Shown here: one piece after another, positions 46,741-59,018 of the stretch
Layout: each line of letters opens with the position of its first letter
Numbering within the stretch: the first letter of the stretch is position 1
Assembly (NCBI GenBank): GCA_032622095.1
Contig: CP136061.1
Location: 170,129,107-170,193,106 of the forward strand
Source of the DNA: Siphonodentalium dalli
Taxonomy: Eukaryota > Mollusca > Scaphopoda > Gadilida > Siphonodentaliidae
Length of the DNA stretch: 64,000 nucleotides
Reading direction: 5' to 3'
Made by a program: the position numbers and the translations under genes
Notes under the pieces: generated by a model
What the model was told of the DNA's origin: nothing
Databases searched by the model: none
The model's input: only the letters and a program-made list of their open reading frames with translations

Positions 46741-47151
46741 ACACATATATAGTTATCCTCACCACACACATATATAGGTATCCCCGCCACATACATCTAT
46801 AGGTATCCCCACCACATACATATATAGGTATCCCCACCACATACATATATAGGTATCCCCACCACATAGATATATAGGTATCACCGCCACATACATCTAA
46901 ATGTATCACCACCACACACATATCTAGGTATCCCCACCACACACATATATAGGTATCACCACCACATACATATATAGGTGTCCCCACCACATACATATAT
47001 ATGTATCCCCACCACACACATATATAGGTATTCCCACCACACACATCTATAGGTATCCCCACCACACACATATATAGGTATCCCCACCACACACATCTAT
47101 AGGTATCCCCACCACACAGATATATAGGTATCTCCACCACAAACATATATA
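46741..47151 (+). repeat. Spacer between first and second 324-bp doublets
   Basis: Ordinary 25-bp units in an order close to 45,775-46,200: GTTATCCTCACC, several CATAGATATATAGG-type units, CATCTAAATGTATCACC near 46,894, CATATCTAGG near 46,919, then CACACAGATATATAGG. It looks like a shortened repeat of the block that precedes the first doublet (shift about 925). Confidence 0.65.
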
Positions 47152-47800
47152 GGTATCCTCACCACACACATATATAGGTATCCTCACCACATATATACAT
47201 AGGTCTCCCCCACCACATACATATATAGGTATCCCCGCCACATACATGTTTAGGTATCCCCACCACATACATATATAGGTATCCCCGCCACATACATATA
47301 TAGGTATCCCCACCACACACATATATAGGTATCCCCGCCACATACATATATAGGTATCCCCACCACACACATATATAGGTATCCCCACCACACACATATA
47401 TATGTATCCCCGCCCCACACATATATAGGTATCCCCACCCACACATCTATAGGTATCCTCAACACACACATCTATTGGTATCCTCACCACACACATATAT
47501 AGGTATCCCCACCACATATATATATAGGTCTCCCCACCACATACATATATAGGTATCCCCGCCACATACATGTTTAGGTATCCCCACCACATACATATAT
47601 AGGTATCCCCGCCACATACATATATAGGTATCCCCACCACACACATATATAGGTATCCCCGCCACATACATATATAGGTATCCCCACCACACACATATAT
47701 AGGTATCCCCACCACACACATATATATGTATCCCCGCCACACACATATATAGGTATCCCCACCCACACATCTATAGGTATCCTCACCACACACATCTATT
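47152..47800 (+). repeat. 324-bp doublet, second instance
   Basis: Halves start at 47,152 and 47,477. The first half has one 26-bp unit (five C after GGTCT near 47,202), which makes the initial shift 325 before it settles to 324. CATGTTTAGG markers have TGTT at 47,247 and 47,571. Each half ends with the CCCACCCACACATC unit followed by CATCTATTGG. Confidence 0.82.
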
Positions 47801-47825
47801 GGTATCCCCACCACACACATCTATA

Positions 47826-48497
47826 GGTATCCCCACCACACACATCTATAGGTATCCCCACCACATACAGATATAGGTATCCCCATAACATACATATATA
47901 AGTATCCCCACCTCATACATATATAGGTAGCTCCACCACACACATATATAGGTATCACCACCACATACATATATAGGTATCCCCGCCACAAATATATATA
48001 GGTATCCCCGCCACACACATATATAGGTCTCCCCGCCACATACATATATAGGAATCCCCACCACACACATATATAGGTATCCCCACCACACACATATATA
48101 TGTATCCCCGCCACGCACATATATATGTATCCCCACCCACACATATATAGGTATCCTCTCCACACACATCTATAGGTATCCCCACCACATACATATATAG
48201 GAATCCCCACCACACACATATATAGGTATCCCCACCACATACATATATAGGTATCACCACACACACACATATAGGTATCCCCCCACATACATATATAGGT
48301 ATCCACACCACACACATATATAGGTATCACCGCCACATACATATATAGGTATCCCCGCCACACACATATATAGGTCTCCCCACAACACACATCTATATGT
48401 ATCCCCACCACATACATCAATAGGTATCCCCACCACATACATATATAGGTATCACCACCACACTCATATATAGGTATCCCCACCACATACATATATA
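47826..48497 (+). repeat. 672-bp tandem duplication, copy 1
   Basis: Matches 48,498-49,169 at shift 672. Markers are CATACAGATATAGG, CCCCATAACATAC, GGTAGCTCC (GGTAGCCCC in copy 2), the 27-bp CATATATATATAGG unit, CACGCACATATATATG and a 24-bp CCCCCCACATAC unit. Related single copies are at 44,840-45,470, 35,400, 26,880 and 17,230. Confidence 0.85.
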
Positions 48498-49169
48498 GGT
48501 ATCCCCACCACACACATCTATAGGTATCCCCACCACATACAGATATAGGTATCCCCATAACATACATATATAGGTATCCCCACCTCATACATATATAGGT
48601 AGCCCCACCACACACATATATAGGTATCACCACCACATACATATATAGGTATCCCCGCCACATATATATATAGGTATCCCCGCCACACACATATATAGGT
48701 CTCCCCGCCACATACATATATAGGTATCCCCACCACACACATATATAGGTATCCCCACCACACACATATATATGTATCCCCGCCACGCACATATATATGT
48801 ATCCCCACCCACACATCTATAGGTATCCTCACCACACACATCTATAGGTATCCCCACCACACACATATATAGGAATCCCCACCACACACATATATAGGTA
48901 TCCCCACCACATACATATATAGGTATCACCACCACACACACATATAGGTATCCCCCCACATACATATATAGGTATCCCCACCACACACATATATAGGTAT
49001 CACCGCCACATACATATATAGGTATCCCCGCCACACACATATATAGGTCTCCCCACCACACACATCTATATGTATCCCCACCACATACATCAATAGGTAT
49101 CCCCACCACATACATATATAGGTATCACCACCACACTCATATATAGGTATCCCCACCACATACATATAT
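48498..49169 (+). repeat. 672-bp tandem duplication, copy 2
   Basis: Direct partner of 47,826-48,497; the match continues to about 49,185. The minus strand of this and the preceding copy contains the longest open frame in the window (47,821-48,816, 331 codons), whose translation shows the same 672-bp repetition and no other structure. Confidence 0.85.
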
Positions 49170-49185
49170 AGGTATCCCCACCACA

Positions 49186-49922
49186 CACATATATAGGTAT
49201 CACCGCCACATACATATATAGGTATCCCCGCCACACACATATATAGGTCTCCCCACCACACACATCTATAGGTATCCCCACCACATACATCTATAGGTAT
49301 CCCCACCACATACATATATAGGTATCCTCACCACACACATATATAGGTATCCCCACCACATACATATATAGGTCTCCCCACCACATACATATATAGGTAT
49401 CCCCGCCACATACATATATAGGTATCCCCACCACATACATATATAGGTATCCCCGCTACACACATATATATGTCTCCCCACCACACACATATATAGGTAT
49501 CCCCGCCACACACATATATAGTTATCCTCACCACACACATATATATAGGTATCCCCGCCACATACATCTATAGGTATTCCCACCACATACATATATAGGT
49601 ATCCCCACCACATAGATATATAGGTATCACCGCCACATACATCTAAAGGTATCACCACCACACGCATATATAGGTATCCCCACCACACACATATATAGGT
49701 ATCACCACCACATTCATATATAGGTATCCCCACCACATACATATATATGTATCCCCACCACACACATATATAGGTATTCCCACCACACACATCTATAGGT
49801 ATCCCCACCACACACATATATAGGTATCCCCACCACACACATCTATAGGTATCCCCACCAGACATATATATAGGTATCCCCACCACATAGATATATAGGT
49901 ATCCCCACCTCAAACATATATA
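49186..49922 (+). repeat. Block of ordinary units between the 672-bp pair and the third 324-bp doublet
   Basis: Order related to 17,930-18,950 and to 45,400-46,220: CCCCGCTACACAC near 49,451, a 27-bp unit near 49,541, CATAGATATATAGG near 49,610, CATCTAAAGG near 49,640 and CACGCATATATAGG near 49,662. No unique DNA. Confidence 0.65.
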
Positions 49923-50570
49923 GGTATCCTCACCACACACATATATAGGTATCGTCACCACATATATATATAGGTCTCCCCACCACATACATATATAGGT
50001 ATCCCCGCCACATACATGTTTAGGTATCCCCACCACATACATATATAGGTATCCCCGCCACATACATATATAGGTATCCCCACCACACACATATATAGGT
50101 ATCCCCGCCACATACATATATAGGTATCCCCACCACACACATATATAGGTATCCCCACCACACACATATATATGTATCCCCGCCACACACATATATAGGT
50201 ATCCCCACCCACACATCAATAGGTATCCTCACCACACACATCTATTGGTATCCTCACCACACACATATATAGGTATCCCCACCACATATATATATAGGTC
50301 TCCCCACCACATACATATATAAGTATCCCCGCCACATACATGTTTAGGTATCCCCACCACATACATATATAGGTATCCCCGCCACATACATATATAGGTA
50401 TCCCCACCACACACATATATAGGTATCCCCGCCACATACATATATAGGTATCCCCACCACACACATATATAGGTATCCCCACCACACACATATATATGTA
50501 TCCCCGCCACACACATATATAGGTATCCCCACCCACACATCTACAGGTATCCTCACCACACACATCTATT
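49923..50570 (+). repeat. 324-bp doublet, third instance
   Basis: Halves start at 49,923 and 50,247 (shift 324). CATGTTTAGG markers have TGTT at 50,017 and 50,341. Small differences separate the halves: GGTATCGTCACC near 49,950 in the first, CATATATAAG near 50,315 and CATCTACAGG near 50,537 in the second. It is followed by a GGTACC unit at 50,571. Confidence 0.83.
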
Positions 50571-50744
50571 GGTACCCCCACCACACATATCTATAGGTAT
50601 CCCCACCACACACATCTATAGGTATCCCCACCACATACATATATAGGTATCCCCACCACATACATATATAGGTATCCCCACCATATACATATATAGGTAT
50701 TCCCACCACATACATATATAGGTATCCCCACCACATACATCTAT
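50571..50744 (+). repeat. Short bridge of ordinary units
   Basis: Seven units of the common A10/T16 type with isolated changes (CCACCATATACAT near 50,681). They separate the third 324-bp doublet from the next duplication. Confidence 0.6.
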
Positions 50745-51955
50745 AGGTATACTCACCACACACATCTATTGGTATCCCCACCACATACATATATAGTTAT
50801 CCCCTCCACATACATATATAGGTATCCCCACCACATACATATATAGGTATCCCCACCACACACATCATTAGGTATCCCCACCGCATACATATATAAGTAT
50901 CCTCACCACACACATATATAAGTATCACCACCACATACATATATAGGTATCCCCGCCACACACACATATATAGGTATCCCCGCCACATACATATATAGGT
51001 ATCCCCACCACACACAACTATAGGTATCCCCACCACATACATATATAGGTATCACCACCAAATACATATATAGGTATCCCCACCACACACATATATAGGT
51101 ATCCCCACCACAAACATATATATAGGTATCCCCGTCACACACATATATAGGTATCCCCACCACATACATATATAGGTATCCCCACCACACACATATATAG
51201 GTATCCCCACCACACACATATATATAGGTATCCCCGCCACATACATCTATAGGTATCACCACCACATACATATATAGGTATCCCCACCAGATACATATAT
51301 ATGTATCCCCACCACACACATCTATATTTATCCCCACCACATACATATATAGCTATCCCCTCCACATACATATATAGGTATCCCCACACATACATCTATA
51401 GGTATCCCCACCACATACATATATAGGTATCCCCACCAGATACATATATAGGTATCCCCACCACACACATCTATATTTATCCCCACCACATACATATATA
51501 GGTATCACCACCACATACATGTATATAGGTATCCCCACCACACACATATATAGGTATCCCTGCCACATACATATAAAGGTATCACCACCACACACATATA
51601 TAGTTCTCCCCACCACATACATCTATAGGTATCCCCACCACACGCATCTATATGTATCCCCACACACACATCTATAGGTATCCCCACCACACACATATAA
51701 AGGTATCCCCACCATACACATCTATATGTATCCCCGCCACACACATCTATAGGTATCCCCACCACATACATATATAGGTATCCCCACCACACCCATATAT
51801 AGGTATCCCCACCACATACATATATAGGTATCACCACCACACACATATAGGTATCCCCGCCACATACATATAGGTATCCCCACCAAACACATATAGGTAT
51901 CCCCACCGCACACATCTATAGGTATCATCACCACATACATATATAGGTATCCCCG
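50745..51955 (+). repeat. 2,642-bp-spaced duplication, left member
   Basis: Matches 53,387-54,598. Anchors are GGTATACTCACC followed by CATCTATTGG (50,751 against 53,393), CATCATTAGG, CACACAACTATAGG and CCCCGTCACAC. The stretch 51,240-51,350 does not match its partner at 53,882-53,992, although both flanks do. One member has a 24-bp unit (CCCCACACACACATC near 51,660) where the other has 25 bp. Confidence 0.82.
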
Positions 51956-52209
51956 CCACACACATATATAGGTATCCTCTCCACATACATATATAGGTAT
52001 CCCCACCACACACATCTATATGTATCACCACCACACACATATATAGGTATCCCCACCACACACATATATAGGTATCACCACCACACACATATAGGTATCC
52101 CCGCCACATACATATAGGTATCCCCAACACATACATATATAGGTATCCCCACCACATACATATATAGGTATCCCAACCACATACATATATAGGTATCCCC
52201 ACCACATAC

Positions 52210-53392
52210 ATCTATAGGTATCCCCACCACATACATATATAGGTATCCCCACCACATACATATATAGGTATCACCACCACATACATCTATATGTATCACC
52301 ACCACACACATATATAGGTATCCCCACCACACACATATATAGGTATCCCCACCACATACATATATAGGTCTCCCCACCACATACATCTATAGGTATCCCC
52401 ACCACATACATATATAGGTATCACCTCCACATACATATATATGTATCCCCGCCACACACATATATAGGTATCCCCGCCACATACATATATAGGTATCCCC
52501 ACCACACACATCTATATGTATCACCACCACACACATATATAGGTATCCCCACCACACACATATATAGGTATCACCACCACACACATATAGGTATCCCCGC
52601 CACATACATATAGGTATCCCCAACACATACATATATAGGTATCCCCACCACATACATATATAGGTATCCCAACCACATACATATATAGGTATCCCCACCA
52701 CATACATCTATAGGTATCCCCACCACATACATATATAGGTATCCCCACCACATACATATATATGTATCCCCACCACATACATATATAGGTATCCCCACCA
52801 CATACATATATAGGTATCCCCGCCACACACATATATAGGTATCCCCGCCACATACATATATAGGTATCCCCGCCACACACATATATATGTCTCCCCACCA
52901 CACACATATATAGGTATCCCCTCCACACACATATATAGTTATCCTCACCACACACATATATAGGTATCCCCGCCACATACATCTATAGGTATCCCCACCA
53001 CATACATATATAGGTATCCCCACCACATACATATATAGGTATCACCGCCACATACATCTAAATGTATCACCACCACACACATATATGGGTATCCCCGCCA
53101 CATACATATATAGGTAACCCCGCCACACACATCTATATGTATCCCCACCACATACATATATAGGTATCCCCACCACATACATATATAGGTATCCCCGCCA
53201 CACACATATATAGGTATCCCCGCCACATACATATATAGGTATCGCCGCCACACACATATATATGTCTCCCCACCACATACATATATAGGTATCCCCACCA
53301 CATACATCTATAGGTATCCCCACCACATACATATAAAGGTATCCCCACCACATACATATATAGGTATCCCCACCAAATACATATATAGGTAT
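52210..53392 (+). repeat. 2,793-bp-spaced duplication, left member
   Basis: Matches 55,003-56,185, including the GGTATCACCTCC unit, the two-short-unit version of the 23-bp cluster near 52,570, GGTATCCCCTCC near 52,914, CATCTAAATG near 53,055 and GGTAACCCC near 53,113. The region 51,956-52,209 before it holds related units of the same type. Confidence 0.82.
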
Positions 53393-54598
53393 ACTCACCA
53401 CACACATCTATTGGTATCCCCACCACATACATATATAGTTATCCCCTCCACATACATATATAGGTATCCCCACCACATACATATATAGGTATCCCCACCA
53501 CACACATCATTAGGTATCCCCACCGCATACATATATAAGTATCCTCACCACACACATATATAAGTATCACCACCACATACATATATAGGTATCCCCGCCA
53601 CACACACATATATAGGTATCCCCGCCACATACATATATAGGTATCCCCACCACACACAACTATAGGTATCCCCACCACATACATATATAGGTATCACCAC
53701 CAAATACATATATAGGTATCCCCACCACACACATATATAGGTATCCCCACCACAAACATATATATAGGTATCCCCGTCACACACATATATAGGTATCCCC
53801 ACCACATACATATATAGGTATCCCCACCACACACATATATAGGTATCCCCACCACACACATATATATAGGTATCCCCGCCACACACATATATAGGTATCA
53901 CCACCACATACATCTATAGGTATCACCACCACATACATATATATGTATCCCCAACACATACATATATAGGTATCCCCACCACATACATATATAGCTATCC
54001 CCTCCACATACATATATAGGTATCCCCACACATACATCTATAGGTATCCCCACCACATACATATATAGGTATCCCCACCAGATACATATATAGGTATCCC
54101 CACCACACACATCTATATTTATCCCCACCACATACATATATAGGTATCACCACCACATACATGTATATAGGTATCCCCACCACACACATATATAGGTATC
54201 CCTGCCACATACATATAAAGGTATCACCACCACACACATATATAGTTCTCCCCACCACATACATCTATAGGTATCCCCACCACACGCATCTATATGTATC
54301 CCCACCACACACATCTATAGGTATCCCCACCACACACATATAAAGGTATCCCCACCATACACATCTATATGTATCCCCGCCACACACATCTATAGGTATC
54401 CCCACCACATACATATATAGGTATCCCCACCACACCCATATATAGGTATCCCCACCACATACATATATAGGTATCACCACCACACACATATAGGTATCCC
54501 CGCCACATACATATAGGTATCCCCACCAAACACATATAGGTATCCCCACCGCACACATCTATAGGTATCATCACCACATACATATATAGGTATCCCCA
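53387..54598 (+). repeat. 2,642-bp-spaced duplication, right member
   Basis: Counterpart of 50,745-51,955. It ends where GGTATCATCACC is followed by A10/T16 units in place of G10/C16 units. 54,599-54,954 continues with units shared with 52,750-53,000. Confidence 0.82.
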
Positions 54599-56507
54599 CC
54601 ACATACATATATATGTATCCCCACCACATACATATATAGGTATCCCCACCACATACATATATAGGTATCCCCGCCACACACATATATAGGTATCCCCGCC
54701 ACATACATATATAGGTATCCCCGCCACACACATATATATGTCTCCCCACCACACACATATATAGGTATCCCCTCCACACACATATATAGTTATCCTCACC
54801 ACACACATATATAGGTATCCCCGCCACATACATCTATAGGTATCCCCGCCACATACATATAGGTATCCCCACCAAACAAATATAGGTATCCCCACCGCAC
54901 ACATCTATAGGTATCATCACCACATACATATATAGTTATCCCCGCCACACACATATATAGGTATCCTCTCCACACACATATATATGTATCCCCGCCTCAT
55001 ACATCTATAGGTATCCCCACCACATACATATATAGGTATCCCCACCACATACATATATAGGTATCACCACCACATACATCTATATGTATCACCACCACAC
55101 ACATATATAGGTATCCCCACCACACACATATATAGGTATCCCCACCACATACATATATAGGTCACCCCACAACATACATCTATAGGTATCCCCACCACAT
55201 ACATATATAGGTATCACCTCCACATACATATATATGTATCCCCGCCACACACATATATAGGTATCCCCGCCACATACATATATAGGTATCCCCACCACAC
55301 ACATCTATATGTATCACCACCACACACATGTATAGGTATCCCCACCACACACATATATAGGTATCACCACCACACACATATAGGTATCCCCGCCACATAC
55401 ATATAGGTATCCCCAACACATACATATATAGGTATCCCCACCACATACATATATAGGTATCCCAACCACATACATATATAGGTATCCCCACCACATACAT
55501 CTATAGGTATCCCCACCACATACATATATAGGTATCCCCACCACATACATATATATGTATCACCACCACATACATATATAGGTATCCCCACCACATACAT
55601 ATATAGGTATCCCCGCCACACACATATATAGGTATCCCCGCCACATACATATATAGGTATCCCCGCCACACACATATATATGTCTCCCCACCACACACAT
55701 ATATAGGTATCCCCTCCACACACATATATAGTTATCCTCACCACACACATATATAGGTATCCCCGCCACATACATCTATAGGTATCCCCACCACATACAT
55801 ATATAGGTATCCCCACCACATACATATATAGGTATCACCGCCACATACATCTAAATGTATCACCACCACACACATATATGGGTATCCCCGCCACATACAT
55901 ATATAGGTAACCCCGCCACACACATCTATATGTATCCCCACCACATACATATATAGGTATCCCCACCACATACATATATAGGTATCCCCGCCACACACAT
56001 ATATAGGTATCCCCGCCACATACATATATAGGTATCCCCGCCACACACATATATATGTCTCCCCACCACATACATATATAGGTATCCCCACCACATACAT
56101 CTATAGGTATCCCCACCACATACATATAAAGGTATCCCCACCACATACATATATAGGTATCCCCACCAAATACATATATAGGTATCCCCACCACACACAT
56201 ATATATAGGTATCCCCGCCACACACATATATAGGTATCCCCACCACATACATATATAGGTCTCCACACCACATACATATATAGGTATCCCCACCACACAC
56301 ATCTATAGGTATCCCCACCACACACATATATAGGTATCACCACCACATACATATATAGGTATCCCCGCCACACACATATATAGGTATCCCCGCCACATAC
56401 ATATATGGGTATCTCCACCACACACATCTATAGGTATCCCCACCACATACATATATATGTATCACCATCACATACATATATAGGTATCCCCACCACACAC
56501 ATATATA

Positions 56508-56557
56508 GCTATCCCCACCATAATAATATATAGGTATCAGCACCACACACATATATA
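56508..56557 (+). repeat. Two strongly diverged units
   Basis: The unit at 56,508-56,532 begins GCTATCC and has CATAATAATATATA instead of CACATACATATATA; the next reads GGTATCAGCACC. They are kept unchanged in the second 4,064-bp copy at 60,572-60,621 and were not seen elsewhere. Confidence 0.8.
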
Positions 56558-56682
56558 GGTCTCCCCACCACATACATATATAGGTATCCCCACCACACAC
56601 ATATATAGGTATCCCCACCACATACATCTATAGGTATCCCCACCACACACATCTATAGGTATCCCCACCACATACATCTATA

Positions 56683-56750
56683 GGTATCACCACACACACA
56701 CATATAGGTATCCCCCCACGTAAATACAGGTATCCCACCACACACATATA
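56683..56750 (+). repeat. Irregular cluster of 24-, 22- and 22-bp units
   Basis: Units 56,683-56,706, 56,707-56,728 and 56,729-56,750. The middle one carries CCCCCCACGTAAATACA, the most diverged version of the 24-bp CCCCCCACATAC unit seen at 17,690, 27,341, 35,870, 45,251 and 48,951. It is duplicated at 60,747-60,814. Confidence 0.8.
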
Positions 56751-59018
56751 GGTATCCCCACCACACACATCTATAGGTATCACCAACACATACATATATA
56801 GGTATCCCCAACACATACATATATAGGTATCCCCACCAAATACATATATAGGTATCCCCACCACATACATCTATAGGTATCCCCACCACATACATATATA
56901 GGTATCCTCACCACACACATATATAGGTATCCCCACCACATACATATATAGGTCTCCCCACCACATACATATATAGGTATCCCCGACACATACATATATA
57001 GGTATCCCCACCACATACATATATAGGTATCCCCGCCACACACATATATATGTCTCCCCACCAAACACATATATAGGTATCACCGCCACACACATATATA
57101 GTTATCCTCACCACACACATATATAGGTATCCCCGCCACATACATCTATAGGTATCCCCACCACATACATATATAGGTATCCCCACCACATAGATATATA
57201 GGTATCCCCACCACAAACATATATAGTTATCCTCACCACACACATATATAGGTATCCCCACCACATACATATATAGGTCTCCCCACCACATACATATTTA
57301 GGTATCCCCGCCAAATACATGTTTAGGTATCCCCACCACATACATATATAGGTATCCCCGCCACATACATATATAGGTATCCCCACCACACACATATATA
57401 TGTATCCCCGCCACATACATATATAGGTATCCCCACCACACACATATATAGGTATCCCCACCACACACATATATATGTATCCCCGCCACACACATATATA
57501 GGTATCCCCACCCACACATCTATAGGTATCCTCACCACACACATCAATAGGTATCCCCACCACACACATATATAGGTATCCTCACCACACACATATATAG
57601 GTATCCCCGCCACAAACATATATAGGTATCCCCACCACATACATATATAGGTATCCCCACCACATACATATATAGGTATCCCCACCACATACATATATAG
57701 ATATCCCCACCACACACATACATATGTATCCCCACCACATACATATATAGGTATCCCAACCACATACATATATAGGTATTCCCACCACATACATATATAG
57801 GTATCCCCACCCCATACATCTATAGGTATCCCCACCACACACATCTATAGGTATTCCCACCACATACATATATAGGTATCCCCACCACATACATATATAG
57901 CTATCCCCACCACATACATATATAGGTATCCCCACCACACACATCTTTAGGTATCCCCACCACATACATATATAAGAATCCTCACCACACACATATATAG
58001 GTATCACCACCACAAACATATATAGGTATCCCCGCCACACACACATATATAGGTATCCCCGCCACATACATACATAGGTATCCCCACCACACACATCTGT
58101 AGGTATCCCCACCACATACATATATAGGTATCACCACCACATACATATATAGATATCCCCACCACACACATATATAGGTATCCCCACCACACACATATAT
58201 ATAGGTATCCCCGCCACACACATATATAGGTATCCCCACCACATACATATATAGGTCTCCCCACCTCATACATCTATAGATATCCCCACCACACACATCT
58301 ATAGGTATCCCCACCACACACATATATAGGTATCACCACCACATACATCTATAGGTATCACCACCACATACATATATTTGTATCCCCAACACATACATAT
58401 ATAGGTATCCCACCAGATACATATATACCTATCCCCTCCACATACATATATAGGTATCCCCACCACATACATCTATAGGTATACCCACCACATCCATATA
58501 TAGGTATCCCCACCAGATACATATATAGGTATCCCCACCACACACATCTATATTTATCCCCACCACATACATATATAGGTATCACCACCACATACATATA
58601 TATAGGTATCCCCACCATACACATATATAGGTATCCCCGCCACATACATATATAGGTATCACCACCACACACATATATAGTTCTCCCCACCACATACATC
58701 TATAGGTATCCCCGCCACACGCATCTATAGGTATCCCCACCACACACATATATAGGTATCCCCACCACACACATATAAAGGTATCCCCACCATACACATC
58801 TATATGTATCCCCGCCACACACATCTATAGGTATCCCCACCACATACATATATAGGTATCCCCACCACACCCATATATAGGTATCCCCACCACATACATA
58901 TATAGGTATCACCACCACACACATATAGGTATCCCCGCCACATACATATAGGTATCCCCACCAAACACATATAGGTATCCCCACCGCACACATCTATAGG
59001 TATCATCACCACATACAT

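Larger units (their letters stand above)
54955..59018 (+). repeat. 4,064-bp higher-order repeat, copy 1
   Basis: Repeats at 59,019 at a constant shift of 4,064, beginning at the GGTATCCTCTCC unit (54,963 against 59,027). It contains the right member of the 2,793-bp-spaced duplication, the irregular cluster at 56,683-56,750, the TAATAATA unit at 56,508-56,557 and one CATGTTTAGG unit near 57,320. Confidence 0.9.

Noticed and set aside
47821-48816. 331-codon minus-strand ORF, longest in the window, as a protein-coding gene
   Set aside because: Its translation is only the 25-residue repeat read through the 672-bp duplication. Other frames over the same bases are also open with the same peptide. 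There is no non-repeat start, end, signal peptide or domain.
49266-50219. 317-codon minus-strand ORF, and others over 200 codons (1,191-1,802; 16,541-17,305; 26,192-26,956; 33,050-33,814; 47,047-47,820)
   Set aside because: All are stretches where CATCTATAGG units happen not to fall in the stop-making frame. ORF length follows variant spacing, not selection for coding.
54161-54343. 60-codon plus-strand ORF
   Set aside because: The plus strand normally meets TAG in each frame every 75 bases. Here units of altered length (a 27-bp unit near 54,161) and variants such as CATATAAAGG and TATATAGTTC remove a few stops. The peptide is pure repeat.
56683-56750. Possible transposon or unique insertion at the irregular cluster
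   Set aside because: Each piece aligns to the 25-bp unit with small deletions and substitutions; there is no foreign sequence, target-site duplication or terminal repeat.
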